Source: S015-6 sp964384945 (lineage in GTDB: Bacteria; Desulfobacterota; DSWW01). From it: a DNA stretch of 64,000 bases. This document shows positions 9,348-18,230 of this stretch, in pieces (positions within the stretch are counted from its first letter, which is position 1; the number at the start of each line of letters is the position of its first letter). Position numbers and translations under genes: made by a program. The stretch is taken from NCBI GenBank assembly GCA_964384945.1, contig CAYLMK010000013.1, positions 62,001 through 126,000 of the forward strand, given 5' to 3'. The notes below the pieces were generated by a model. That model was not told the DNA's origin. It saw only the letters and a program-made list of their open reading frames with translations, and made no database searches.

Positions 9348-10193
9348 GTGAAGAAGACAGCGAGGTTCGAACAGGCCGACATGGACGCCTTCGAGGCCGA
9401 GGCAAAGGTGGGTCTGCTCGCCACGGTGAACCCGGAGGGTCTCCCCCACATCTCGCTCATCTCGTCCATGCAGGCCGGGGACCCCGCGCATCTTATCTGG
9501 GGGCAGTTCTCCGAGGGACGGAGCAAGGCGCACGTGAGGCAGAACCCTCGGACGGGCTTTCTGATCATGACCCTGGACAAGAGGCTTTGGCGCGGCAAGG
9601 CGCTTTGGACGCACGCAGAGAGCCAGGGGGAGGCTTACGAGATGTACAACCGGAAGCCCATGTTCCGGTACAACGCCTACTTCGGCATCCACACGGTGCA
9701 CTTCATGGACCTGGTCGAGACCTACGGCCGGGAGGCCCTGCCCGTCGGCCGTATCGTCCTGGCCTCCCTGGCCACGAAGGCCGCAAAGGGTGGGGCCAGG
9801 TCGCCGGAGACCGAGCCCGTCCTGAAGCCCTGGGCCCAGGGGCTGTTCAACCGGATGGACGCGCTCAAATTCCTCGGGTACGTGGACGACACCGGCTTTC
9901 CGACGATCGTTCCGGTGATTCAATGCCAGGCCGCCGGCCCGAGACGGCTCGCCTTCTCGCCCCTCGCATACGGGGAAGAGCTCGGTGCGATCCGGGAGGG
10001 ATCGCACGTGGCCGTCTTCGCCCTCTCCTTGCAGATGGAAGACGTCCTGGTCCGGGGGACCTTCCTGGGCCGCAGGCGCGTGCGGCTCCAGCCGCTCGGC
10101 GTCATTGAGCTGGAATGGGTCTATAACTCCATGCCTCCGACACCCGGCCAGATCCATCCGCCCCTGGAGCTGAAGCCGGTTGTGAACTTCTAG
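9348..10193 (+). CDS. pyridoxamine 5'-phosphate oxidase-like (split-barrel flavin-binding) protein
   Basis: The N-terminal half has the split beta-barrel pattern KVGLLATVNPEGLPHISLIS and LIWGQFSEGRSKAHVRQNP, typical of FMN/F420-binding PNPOx-like proteins; a second related segment (GYVDDTGFPTIVPVI) starts near residue 180, so the protein may contain two barrels. The GTG at 9348 is preceded by a perfect AGGAGG (9337-9342); an upstream in-frame extension lacks a ribosome site. It follows the glycyl radical enzyme by about 125 bp and may share its transcript. Likely a flavin-dependent reductase or oxidase; substrate unknown. Confidence 0.75.
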   Translation: MKKTARFEQADMDAFEAEAKVGLLATVNPEGLPHISLISSMQAGDPAHLIWGQFSEGRSKAHVRQNPRTGFLIMTLDKRLWRGKALWTHAESQGEAYEMYNRKPMFRYNAYFGIHTVHFMDLVETYGREALPVGRIVLASLATKAAKGGARSPETEPVLKPWAQGLFNRMDALKFLGYVDDTGFPTIVPVIQCQAAGPRRLAFSPLAYGEELGAIREGSHVAVFALSLQMEDVLVRGTFLGRRRVRLQPLGVIELEWVYNSMPPTPGQIHPPLELKPVVNF

Positions 10194-10238
10194 CGAAGCG
10201 GTTCGAGAATCCGCTTGCGTGATGGGCCGTTCGTTGTG

Positions 10239-11633
10239 ATGCGGACGCACCGGCTCAACGAGACAATCGGCCTTCTTCGCAATGCGCGGCCCGGGCGGGC
10301 GCGAAGGCGGCTCATCGTCTTCGCACGCTATCCCGAACCGGGAAAGAGCAAGACCCGCCTGATTCCTGCCCTGGGGCCTGAGGGGGCGGCGGACCTGCAG
10401 CGCCGCATGACCGAGCACACCCTGCGAAAGGTCAGGCGATTCCTGGCAGGACACCGGGTCTCCCTCCGTGTCGAGCACGAAGGGGGCAGCGAAGGGAGGC
10501 TTGGTCAATGGCTTGGGGCCGACCTTCGCTTCGTTCCGCAGGCCGAAGGCGATCTCGGCCGGCGCATGGAGGTTGCCTTCGCCGCGTCCTTTGCGGAGGG
10601 GATGCGGCACGTGGTCCTGATCGGCACGGACATCCCCGGCATCCGGCCCGCCCACCTGGCAGGTGCCTTTCGGGCGTTGCGGAGAAAGGACGCGGTCCTC
10701 GGACCCGCCAGCGACGGAGGCTACTACCTGATCGGCCTGAAGCGGCCTTGCCGCGGGCTTTTCGAGGGCATCCCCTGGGGAACCGGCGAGGTGCTGCGGA
10801 GGACCCTGGCCGTTGCGGCGGCCTCGGGGCTCAAGGTGGATCTGCTCGAACGCCTCGACGACGTGGATCGGCCGGAAGACATCCGGTTCTGGGAGCAGGA
10901 GGTCCGGATTGCGGGCCTCGCCGACGCGCCGGAATCCCTGTCGATCATCATTCCCGTGCTCGACGAGCGCGGCACCATCGAGTCTGCGCTTGCAGGGACC
11001 CGGGGCGCCGCCTTCGTGAAAGAGAGGATCGTGGTGGATGGGGGCAGCCGGGACGGGAGCGCGGAGGCCGCCCGCGACTGCGGAGCGCGGGTGATCCCAT
11101 CGCCTCCGGGCAGATCGCGCCAGATGAATGAGGGTGCGCGGGCCGCGCAGGGGGATATCCTCCTGTTTCTGCACGCGGACACGAGGCTGCCGCCCGGCTT
11201 CGAGCACCACGTTCTCGAGGTCCTCGACCGGCCGGGCGCGGTTGCCGGCGCATTCCGGCTCGGCATGGAAGGAGACTTCCGCGCGTTGCGGGCCATCGCG
11301 TGGCTGGCCGGCTTCCGGTCCGCCTTCCTGGGCATGCCCTACGGAGACCAGGCGATTTTCCTGCGGGCCCGCCGGTTTCACGAGGCAGGCGGGTTTCCGG
11401 AGATGCCGATCATGGAGGACTTCGCGCTCATGCGGAGACTCCGGAGGGAAGGTCGGATCGGCATCGCGCCCGTCGCGGCGGCCACGTCCGCGCGACGTTA
11501 CCGGGAATTGGGCTTCTGGCGGACGACCGGGATCAACCAGCTCATGATCCTCGGCTACCTCCTGGGCGTCTCCCCGGAGCGGCTTGCGCGATGGTACCGT
11601 ACCGGCCTCGGCCCGCACGCGCCCGGCCCTTGA
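10239..11633 (+). CDS. fused DUF2064 nucleotidyl/glycosyltransferase and GT2 glycosyltransferase
   Basis: Two domains usually encoded by separate neighbouring genes. Residues ~20-220 are a DUF2064 (TIGR04282-like) domain with IVFARYPEPGKSKTRL, LIGTDIPGI and GPASDGGYYLIGLK. Residues ~235-460 are a GT2 family domain (TIGR04283-like) with LSIIIPVLDERGTIE, VVDGGSRDGSAEAA, LFLHADTRLPPGF and MPYGDQAIFLR. The ATG at 10239 is preferred over a TTG at 10215; neither has a strong ribosome site. Such pairs are known in arsenosugar and other glycolipid contexts, but no such partners are seen here. Confidence 0.82.
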   Translation: MRTHRLNETIGLLRNARPGRARRRLIVFARYPEPGKSKTRLIPALGPEGAADLQRRMTEHTLRKVRRFLAGHRVSLRVEHEGGSEGRLGQWLGADLRFVPQAEGDLGRRMEVAFAASFAEGMRHVVLIGTDIPGIRPAHLAGAFRALRRKDAVLGPASDGGYYLIGLKRPCRGLFEGIPWGTGEVLRRTLAVAAASGLKVDLLERLDDVDRPEDIRFWEQEVRIAGLADAPESLSIIIPVLDERGTIESALAGTRGAAFVKERIVVDGGSRDGSAEAARDCGARVIPSPPGRSRQMNEGARAAQGDILLFLHADTRLPPGFEHHVLEVLDRPGAVAGAFRLGMEGDFRALRAIAWLAGFRSAFLGMPYGDQAIFLRARRFHEAGGFPEMPIMEDFALMRRLRREGRIGIAPVAAATSARRYRELGFWRTTGINQLMILGYLLGVSPERLARWYRTGLGPHAPGP

Positions 11634-11687
11634 CAAGTACGGCGACTTCGCTCATTGCCCACGCAGAGCCGAGGGCCGCCTTTTCCC

Positions 11688-11720
11688 TTGACACAATGAA
11701 CGATGTTTACTAATGTAAAC
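11688..11720 (+). promoter_or_regulatory. promoter overlapped by a perfect palindrome (TetR-type operator)
   Basis: TTGACA (11688-11693), 17-bp spacer, TAATGT (11711-11716). GTTTACTAATGTAAAC (11705-11720) is a perfect 6-4-6 inverted repeat covering the -10, with a further half-site GTTTAA at 11724. The adjacent TetR-family gene (13097) is the obvious candidate repressor. The leader to the acyl-CoA dehydrogenase ATG is about 75 nt. Confidence 0.72.
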
Positions 11721-11797
11721 AATGTTTAACCGCGGGCCTTTTTTGGATTCAGATTGGATTGGATTGCCGATCGCACAGGGAGAAAGGGAGGGCCGTC

Positions 11798-13072
11798 ATG
11801 TATGACTTTCTGCTGACTTCGGAGGAAAGGGCGCTCAGGGACGAAGTGAAGAGGTTCGTCAAGGAAGAGGTCTCCAGCGACTTTCTCAGGGCCCTGGACA
11901 AGGACGAGATCGTCTACCCCAGGGAATTCGTCGAAAAGCTCGCCAGGCGAAACCTCCGCGGCATCCGGTTTCCCAGAAAGTACGGGGGCAGGGCGATGAG
12001 CTGGGTCGCCGATGTGGCGGCCACCGAGGAGATCGGCTGCCTGGGCATGGCACTCGGATGCGCCTTTGTCATGCCCTCGATCGTGGGCGAGGCCCTGAAC
12101 GTGTTCGGGACGGAAGAGCAGAAGGAGAAATACCTGCGCCCCTATCTGGAGGGCAGGCTCGTCGCCGCCGAGGCCCTGACCGAGCCGCGGGGCGGTTCGG
12201 ACTTTTTCGGCGCAACGACCCGCGCCGTGCTGCAGGGAGACCATTTCATTCTCAACGGGCAGAAGCGCTTTGTCGTCGGCGCGGAGGGTGCGGACTTTTT
12301 CACGGTCTATTGCAGGACGAATTTCGAGCCGGACGCGCACCGCTACAACCGGATCAGCCTGCTCCTGGTCGACAAGGGCCCCGGCGTGGAGGCCGAGTAC
12401 CAGTACGGCCTGATGGGATGCCGCGGCGGCGGAACCGGCAGGCTCGTCTTTCGGGACGCAAGGGTGCCCAGAGAGAACCTTCTCGGAGAGCTTCACGGCG
12501 GCGCGATGGTCTTCAATCAGATGATGATTCCGGAGAGACTCACCTCGGCCGCGGGCTGTCTGGGGGTTTGGGGTGCCCTGGACCTGGCGGTTCGCTACTC
12601 GGACAAGCGGACGGCGTTCGGAAAGGTCATACGTAAGTTCCAGGCGATCAACTTCCTCGTGGCCGACTCAATCATGCAGCTCGATGCGGCCCGGGCCCTC
12701 GCCTACATGGCCGCGCGCGCCGTGGACGAAAACGCCCCGAATGTGCGGCGGATCGTGAGCGAGGCCAAGCGGTTTGCCACCGAGTCGGCCTGGACCGTGG
12801 TGAACAACGCGATGCAGATCATGGGCGGCATCGGTTACACCGATGTCTACCCGATCGAGCGCGCCGTGCGGGACACGCGCCTGGCGCTGATCTGGACCGG
12901 CACGAGCCAGATCATGAACCTCCTCATTCAGCACGAATACTACAACGAAGTGCTCAGCCCGGACTACGACAGGAGGGAAATGGAGAAGGACGCCATGCGG
13001 CCCGACGAAAGCGAGCGTTGCTTCACCGACGAGGACATGTGGAAGGTGCACGAAGGCAAGGCGGCCAACTAG
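11798..13072 (+). CDS. acyl-CoA dehydrogenase
   Basis: FAD-dependent oxidation of an acyl-CoA to enoyl-CoA. The N-terminal helical domain begins MYDFLLTSEERALRDEV; the FAD/substrate loop EALTEPRGGSDFFGATT and the C-terminal MQIMGGIGYTDVYPIERAVRD carry the family signatures, the Glu in YPIERAVRD being at the catalytic-base position. 424 residues. ATG at 11798 with a GGGAG-rich ribosome site. The C-terminal extension after the dehydrogenase fold (~30 residues, rich in Asp/Glu) is somewhat longer than usual. Followed by TetR and ferredoxin genes, so probably a controlled anaerobic acyl-CoA oxidation unit. Confidence 0.92.
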   Translation: MYDFLLTSEERALRDEVKRFVKEEVSSDFLRALDKDEIVYPREFVEKLARRNLRGIRFPRKYGGRAMSWVADVAATEEIGCLGMALGCAFVMPSIVGEALNVFGTEEQKEKYLRPYLEGRLVAAEALTEPRGGSDFFGATTRAVLQGDHFILNGQKRFVVGAEGADFFTVYCRTNFEPDAHRYNRISLLLVDKGPGVEAEYQYGLMGCRGGGTGRLVFRDARVPRENLLGELHGGAMVFNQMMIPERLTSAAGCLGVWGALDLAVRYSDKRTAFGKVIRKFQAINFLVADSIMQLDAARALAYMAARAVDENAPNVRRIVSEAKRFATESAWTVVNNAMQIMGGIGYTDVYPIERAVRDTRLALIWTGTSQIMNLLIQHEYYNEVLSPDYDRREMEKDAMRPDESERCFTDEDMWKVHEGKAAN

Positions 13073-13096
13073 ACTGGGTCCGGGGGGATCCCTTCG

Positions 13097-13705
13097 ATGG
13101 CTGGCCCCACCCTTGGCGCGCTCAGGGAACGCGAGCGGGAGGCCCGGCGGGAGCTGATCCTTTCGGCCGCTCGGAAGCTCTTCGCGGAGAGGGACTTCCG
13201 GAGCGTCACGGTCCGGGAGATCGCCAAGGCCCTTGCGGTGAGCCCGGCCGCGATCTACCGCTACTACCACAGCCTGGACGACCTGTTCCTGGACGTCTTT
13301 TTCGCCGGGGCTCGCGACCTGACAGAACTCGTCGACGCCGAACGCGCGAGGCAAGGAGGGTGTTCTCTGAAGAGGTTGTGCGAAATCTACGTGGGGTATC
13401 TCAACGAAAACATGTCCTTCTACCAGATGATGGGCCACTTCATGCTCGGCGGCAGGCTCTCCTCCGAGGCAACGGAGAGGCTGAACCCGATCATGCGCGG
13501 GCTGATGGACCGCATCGAGGCGGTTGTGAAGCAGACGGCCCAGGCGCCGGGGGGAACCCGGCTGACGGCGCATGCCCTTTTTTCGGCCCTCAACGGGGTG
13601 ATGATCAGCTACGCAAGATACCCGGGCCGAACCCTGGCCGAGATCCGGCTCCACACGCTGCGGCTCGCCGGGCTGATCGCCGATTGCTTCGGGGCGGCCG
13701 GGTAA
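13097..13705 (+). CDS. TetR-family transcriptional regulator
   Basis: N-terminal HTH: ILSAARKLFAERDFRSVTV, then REIAKALAVSPAAIYRYYHS with the usual Y-RYY recognition-helix end (residues ~20-65). The C-terminal ligand domain is variable. 202 residues. Starts 24 bp after the acyl-CoA dehydrogenase and is likely cotranscribed with it, so binding to the palindrome at 11705-11720 would close an autoregulatory loop. Ligand probably an acyl-CoA, by analogy with FadR/PaaR-type TetR regulators (inference). Confidence 0.9.
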   Translation: MAGPTLGALREREREARRELILSAARKLFAERDFRSVTVREIAKALAVSPAAIYRYYHSLDDLFLDVFFAGARDLTELVDAERARQGGCSLKRLCEIYVGYLNENMSFYQMMGHFMLGGRLSSEATERLNPIMRGLMDRIEAVVKQTAQAPGGTRLTAHALFSALNGVMISYARYPGRTLAEIRLHTLRLAGLIADCFGAAG

Positions 13706-13864
13706 CCCTTCGTCCCGTTTCGGATGGGGCGCCTCGTTCCCGGCAAAGGCTTGAGAAAACCCCTCTCGATCGTTACCCTGGTGGCATGGCGTGCTCGGAG
13801 GCGGCCGGCGCGTCGGCGGTCGCCTCGAGCCGAGGCGATACAACCCGACCGGAGGGAACCCACG

Positions 13865-14941
13865 ATGACGGACGTATACGGCCGTCTGGCCCGCAAGCTG
13901 GACGGATTGCCGCAAGGCTATCCCGCTACGGAGAGCGGAATCGAATTGAAGATCCTCCGGAAGATCTTCTCCCCGCAGGAGGCGGAGACGGCCCTGAAGA
14001 TCCGGCCGGTTCCGGAGACCGTGGAGGCGATCGCCGAGAGGCTCGGAAGGCCGGTGCCGGAGATGCAGACCGTGCTGGACGACATGGTCGAGAAGGGCCA
14101 GATCGGCTCCTTCAAGCTCTTCGGCCGACGGATGTACATGTTCTTTCCCTTTGTCATCGGGATCTACGAGTTTCAGTTGAACCGGATGGACAAAGAGCTG
14201 AGCGAGATGTTCGAGGAATATGCGCCGAAGCTCCTGAGGGAATTCGGCGGGTACGCGCCGGCGGCGGCCCGGGTGGTGCCGATCGGCAAGGAGATCGACG
14301 CCGACCTCCTGGTGCACCGCTACGAGGATGTTCGCGGGATGATCGAGGAGGCGAAATCGTTCAAGGTGCAGGACTGCATCTGCCGGAAAGAGAGGGCCCT
14401 GGAGGGTCATCCCTGCAAACACCCTGTGGAGGTTTGCCTCAGCTTCTCGAAAGAGGAAGGCGCCTTCGAAAAGGATCCCCGCGGAAGGGCCATTTCAAAG
14501 AAGGAGGCCTTCGCGGTGCTCGACAAGGCCGAGGAGGAGGGGCTGGTCCACTGCACCTACAACGTGCAGAGCGGCCATGCCTTCGTATGCAATTGCTGCC
14601 CCTGCTGCTGCGGCATTCTCCGGGGCGTCAAGGAATACAACTCGCCTTACCTGCTGGCCAAGAGCAACTTTGTGGCTTGCATCGACCCGGCGAACTGCGT
14701 GCAGTGCGGCGTCTGCGCAAACGAACGATGTCCGATGGAAGCGATCGTCGAAGGGCAGGACGGCTTTGCTGTTCTGCCCGAAAGGTGCATCGGGTGCGGC
14801 GCCTGCATTTCCTCCTGCACCACCGGGGCGATCCGGCTCGTCCGCAGGCCCGAATCGGAGCAGGACAGGCCGCCGGCGGACCTGATGGAATGGGCCGTGA
14901 AGAGGGCGGCCACGCGCGGGGTGGAGCTCAAGATCGATTAG
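13865..14941 (+). CDS. cysteine-rich 4Fe-4S ferredoxin-domain protein
   Basis: 358 residues. The N-terminal ~150 residues have no cysteine and look like a winged-helix-type segment (TVEAIAERLGRPVPEMQ). The C-terminal part is densely cysteine-rich: CICRKERALEGHPCKHPVEVC, then VCNCCPCCCG (near residue 240), then two ferredoxin clusters, CVQCGVCANERCP and CIGCGACISSC. This looks like a membrane-independent electron-transfer protein for the adjacent acyl-CoA dehydrogenase, but partner and direction are inferred. The ATG at 13865 follows a GGAGGG ribosome site. Its stop overlaps the converging next gene by 4 bp. Confidence 0.8.
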   Translation: MTDVYGRLARKLDGLPQGYPATESGIELKILRKIFSPQEAETALKIRPVPETVEAIAERLGRPVPEMQTVLDDMVEKGQIGSFKLFGRRMYMFFPFVIGIYEFQLNRMDKELSEMFEEYAPKLLREFGGYAPAAARVVPIGKEIDADLLVHRYEDVRGMIEEAKSFKVQDCICRKERALEGHPCKHPVEVCLSFSKEEGAFEKDPRGRAISKKEAFAVLDKAEEEGLVHCTYNVQSGHAFVCNCCPCCCGILRGVKEYNSPYLLAKSNFVACIDPANCVQCGVCANERCPMEAIVEGQDGFAVLPERCIGCGACISSCTTGAIRLVRRPESEQDRPPADLMEWAVKRAATRGVELKID

Positions 14942-16383
14942 TCCGAGGCGGCGCGGGTGCGTTGGTTCCGGAAGCGCAGGAACTGCGTCATCCTCGCGTA
15001 GGCGCGAAGGGCCCGCTCCGGCGTCGGATAGACCGGTATGCCGGCGCTGCAGAGCGGCGCGAGCCAGGCCTCGATCTGAGCGAAGCCGGGATAGGCGACC
15101 GCGATGAGGGCCTTGTCCGTTGCCCGGCCGATTCTTACAAGCCCCTGCGTGTACACCCGGTTCGTTTCGTCCGATATCCCGCCGCCGAGCACCAGGATCG
15201 CATCCACGTTTCGGTCCTCCGTGAGGACCTCCAGCGTGTTCAGGTAAAGGCTCAATTCAAAAGATGCGGAGAGGCCCACGTCCACCGGGTTGCGGGAACT
15301 CGTCCCGGTCGGCGGCAGGCTTGCCTCGAGCCGCTTGCGTGTTTGATCCTCCAGGGGGGCCAGGATGAGGCCGCACCGTTCCGCAGCGTCTGCAGCCGAT
15401 ACCACCGGTCCTCCGGGGCCGGAGACCAGGGCGACCCTGCCCTTGCCCCGCCACGGCAGGTGGTGCAAGGCCATGGCGAGATCCATCATCTCCTCCAGGT
15501 CGCTCACGTCCAGCACACCGTACTGCCGGAACAGGGCCTTCCAAAAGGCATCGTCCCCGGAAAGGGAGCCCGTGTGGGAGACGGCCGCCCTGCGGCCGGC
15601 AGCCGTCCGGCCCACCTTCCACATGACCAACGGCTTGCAGCCTGCAGTGGTCCCCATGGCCCGGGCCAGGGCCCTTCCGTCCCGGACCCCCTCCGTATAG
15701 GCGCAGACGAACCGGATGTCCGGCTGCCTGCCCATCCACTCGAGCAGCTCCGGGAGGTCCACGTCGCATCCGTTTCCATAGCTGACGGCGTGGCGGAAGA
15801 AGAGCCTTCGCGGCTCGAAGGCCTTCATCAGAAGGTTGCACAGGGAGCCGCTCTGGGAGAGAAGGCCGATGTTCCCGGATTCACGAGGCATCTGGGGGAA
15901 GAAGGCGAGGCCGGCGCTTGCGGAGTGGATCCCCATGCAGTTGGGGCCCAGCACGCGGAAGCCTCCCCTCCGGGCCGCTTCCCGAATTCGCTCCTGTTCC
16001 TCGAGGCCGGCCTTCTCGCCGCTCTCCCCGTATCCGGAGGTATAGAGGGTCACGCACTTCACTTTCTTGCGTGCGCAATCCTCCAGCACCGCCATGACCT
16101 GTTCCCTGGGCACCATGACGACCACCATGTCCACCGGATCGGGCAGATCGGCCAGACGGGGATAGCAGCGCAGCCCGTCGATCTCTTTCGCACGGGGGTT
16201 CACGGGATAGATCGGTCCGGCGAATCCCTGGTCCTTGAGGGCCATCAGGAACAAGGTGCCTGTCTTGAAGCTTCTGGGGATTCCGACCAGGGCAACCGAC
16301 CTCGGGCAAAAAAGCGCATCCAGGTCTTCCATGGATCTCACCTCGTCGAGGCTCGCTGGTTCGCAGGGACATTCTCCTGGCAT
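14938..16383 (-). CDS. ADP-forming acyl-CoA synthetase, alpha-type subunit (CoA-binding)
   Basis: Related to the alpha chain of NDP-forming acyl-CoA synthetases. A CoA-binding Rossmann domain (FCPRSVALVGIPRSFKTG, VLGPNCMGI) is followed by succinyl-CoA-ligase-like domains with the phosphohistidine loop AAVSHTGSLSGDD near residue 270. 481 residues end after the second ligase domain; the ATP-grasp beta domain is absent and no beta gene is near. A Met at residue 17 (MEDLDALFCPRSVALVG) is an alternative start. It either pairs with a distant beta subunit or has a different role. Confidence 0.85.
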   Translation of the reverse strand: MPGECPCEPASLDEVRSMEDLDALFCPRSVALVGIPRSFKTGTLFLMALKDQGFAGPIYPVNPRAKEIDGLRCYPRLADLPDPVDMVVVMVPREQVMAVLEDCARKKVKCVTLYTSGYGESGEKAGLEEQERIREAARRGGFRVLGPNCMGIHSASAGLAFFPQMPRESGNIGLLSQSGSLCNLLMKAFEPRRLFFRHAVSYGNGCDVDLPELLEWMGRQPDIRFVCAYTEGVRDGRALARAMGTTAGCKPLVMWKVGRTAAGRRAAVSHTGSLSGDDAFWKALFRQYGVLDVSDLEEMMDLAMALHHLPWRGKGRVALVSGPGGPVVSAADAAERCGLILAPLEDQTRKRLEASLPPTGTSSRNPVDVGLSASFELSLYLNTLEVLTEDRNVDAILVLGGGISDETNRVYTQGLVRIGRATDKALIAVAYPGFAQIEAWLAPLCSAGIPVYPTPERALRAYARMTQFLRFRNQRTRAASD

Positions 16384-16666
16384 TGGGTAACGTTCTTGGA
16401 TATAATCCGGACGGGAGCAACGCTCTCGCCGATTGCCTTTTGCCTGCCTCTTCTGATATCACCGGCGGCAAGGACGCGTCGAATCGGCCGGTCCCTCCCC
16501 GGTGGGTGTACATATTCATGGATTCTCGGCCAAGAATCAACCGGACAATCGAACAGTTCGATCGGATGGGTTTCCATTCGCTGTGGAGCCTGTTGGCCTG
16601 GTGTCTCTATCCCCACCCCCACGGCTGAAGGCCTTTTCAGGTCAACCCTAGACAAGGCGGGACGAC

Positions 16667-16966
16667 ATGGAACGGGGCAGGAAACGAAGGCACCTCAAGC
16701 TGATCAAGACCGAACATCCGGACCGTGCTGTTTCCGATCCGGAAAAGGAGCTCCTCGAGGAACTCGAGAACCTGGAAGAACTGGAATTTCAGATCTTGAC
16801 CGGAGCCCCTGACTGGACCGTGGCCATCGACAGACGTTCGCCCACGGAGGTGAAGCTGCGGGTTCTGGCGGCCGTGAAGAGCTACACCATGGGAAACAAA
16901 TCGGTCGATTACCTGCTTCGAAGGTATCGGGAGATCTGGGAAAAGAAGCTCCCCGAATGGGACTGA
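16667..16966 (+). CDS. small charged protein, unknown
   Basis: 99 residues, unrecognised. Acidic/leucine-rich helix (EKELLEELENLEELEFQIL) in the middle, a basic N-terminus (MERGRKRRHLK) and a conserved-looking C-terminal helix. No membrane segment or cysteine. It lies 55 bp before the GH57 gene on the same strand and is probably cotranscribed with it. Confidence 0.55.
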   Translation: MERGRKRRHLKLIKTEHPDRAVSDPEKELLEELENLEELEFQILTGAPDWTVAIDRRSPTEVKLRVLAAVKSYTMGNKSVDYLLRRYREIWEKKLPEWD

Positions 16967-17021
16967 CTCCTGCCCGCACGACTCTGCCGTAGAGCGTCAG
17001 ATCGAACAAGGAACGAAAACG

Positions 17022-18230
17022 ATGGCAGAGGTCTACCACGCGCTTGGCCTGAACATGCATCAGCCCCTCGGAAACCTTCTCGCCCTGCACAATTCCGAGG
17101 AGAGGTGGGAGGCCAAACAGATCCTGTGGTGCTACGATCGTCCGACCCGCATGCTGGAAGGCTACGAGGACGTCGCGAGGCTGCACATGAGCTTCTCGGG
17201 AACCCTCCTGAAGCAATTCGAGGATCCCGCGATTCGGCAGACCTTTCACGACGCGGTGGACGTGGAGGATTTTCTGGTTCGGTACCGGAGATCCAACATC
17301 GAGTTCGTGGGCACCGGCCTGTACCACCCCGTGTATCCCCTGATTCCGCCCGAGGACTGGGACAGCCAGACGGAGTGGTGGCTCGGTCTGGGCAGACACC
17401 TGCTGGGGCGTGAGCGGTTTGCCGGTTTCTGGCCCCCCGAGATGGGGTTCTGCGTCGAGATGATCCCCATGCTCAGGCGGCACGGATACCGTTATGTGAT
17501 CGTCGACTGCTGGTACATCAAGCCGAAGCGGGAGATGCGTTGGGAGGAAAGGCGCTACCGGCCCTATCTGGCCCGCCACGGAGGAGAAGAGATCATCGTG
17601 GTCCCCCGCGACCGTGAACTCTCGGACGCACAGGAATCGGGCCTGGACCCGGGCTGGTTCGAGCACGAGATCTACGAGAGGACCAAAGGCTGCGACTTCC
17701 CGGCCCTGGTGACCACCTGGACGGACGGCGAGAACGGGGGCTGGTTTCGCACGCCGGATGTGCAGAGCGGTTTCTGGGGGCATTTTTACCACCCGATCCT
17801 GAACAAGTGCAGGGAGGGTAGGCTCGGATTCCGCCCCATCCACATCAGCGAATACCTGGACAGGTATCCGGCCACCGAAGAGGTGGATGTGCACCGAGGC
17901 GCATGGAACACCGGGCATCACTGGGGCGGGGACTTTGCGCAATGGACCGGGTCTCTCCTTCAGAAGAAGGGCTGGGACGAGATCCGAAATGCGAGCGCCT
18001 ACCACCAGAGGGTGAGGAAGGCATTCGAAGCGAGCCGGCTCCGCGCGTACGATCCGGAAGGTGCGCGCCGGTGCATCAACGAAGCGTACGACCATATCTT
18101 GACGGCGGAGACGAGCTGCAACTTCTACTGGGGGAGCCGGTGGGTCCACCGCTCCTTCGACGAGTTGGAAAAGGCCTACTCGCTGCTCGATGCGGCCATG
18201 GCCCGGCTGCAGGGTGCCTCCGGCGGATGA
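17022..18230 (+). CDS. GH57 glycoside hydrolase (alpha-glucan active)
   Basis: Family GH57 barrel beginning YHALGLNMHQPLGN (motif 1). The nucleophile Glu is in FAGFWPPEMGF near residue 145, and the acid/base Asp in VTTWTDGENGG near residue 230. 402 residues, consistent with the short GH57 alpha-amylase/branching group. No signal peptide, so it acts in the cytoplasm, fitting glycogen turnover together with glgB and malQ although those are 15 kb away. Whether it hydrolyses or branches cannot be told. Tail contains an aromatic helix (SCNFYWGSRWVHRSFDEL). Confidence 0.9.
   Translation: MAEVYHALGLNMHQPLGNLLALHNSEERWEAKQILWCYDRPTRMLEGYEDVARLHMSFSGTLLKQFEDPAIRQTFHDAVDVEDFLVRYRRSNIEFVGTGLYHPVYPLIPPEDWDSQTEWWLGLGRHLLGRERFAGFWPPEMGFCVEMIPMLRRHGYRYVIVDCWYIKPKREMRWEERRYRPYLARHGGEEIIVVPRDRELSDAQESGLDPGWFEHEIYERTKGCDFPALVTTWTDGENGGWFRTPDVQSGFWGHFYHPILNKCREGRLGFRPIHISEYLDRYPATEEVDVHRGAWNTGHHWGGDFAQWTGSLLQKKGWDEIRNASAYHQRVRKAFEASRLRAYDPEGARRCINEAYDHILTAETSCNFYWGSRWVHRSFDELEKAYSLLDAAMARLQGASGG

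Noticed and set aside
7299..11636. 1445-codon minus-strand open frame
   Set aside because: Antisense shadow of the glycyl radical enzyme and following plus-strand genes; composition and repetitive His/Gly/Arg content are typical of non-coding frames.
16383..16628. Short plus-strand open frame in the gap before the 99-residue gene
   Set aside because: No ribosome site, no recognisable pattern, and overlaps the start of the minus-strand synthetase gene.
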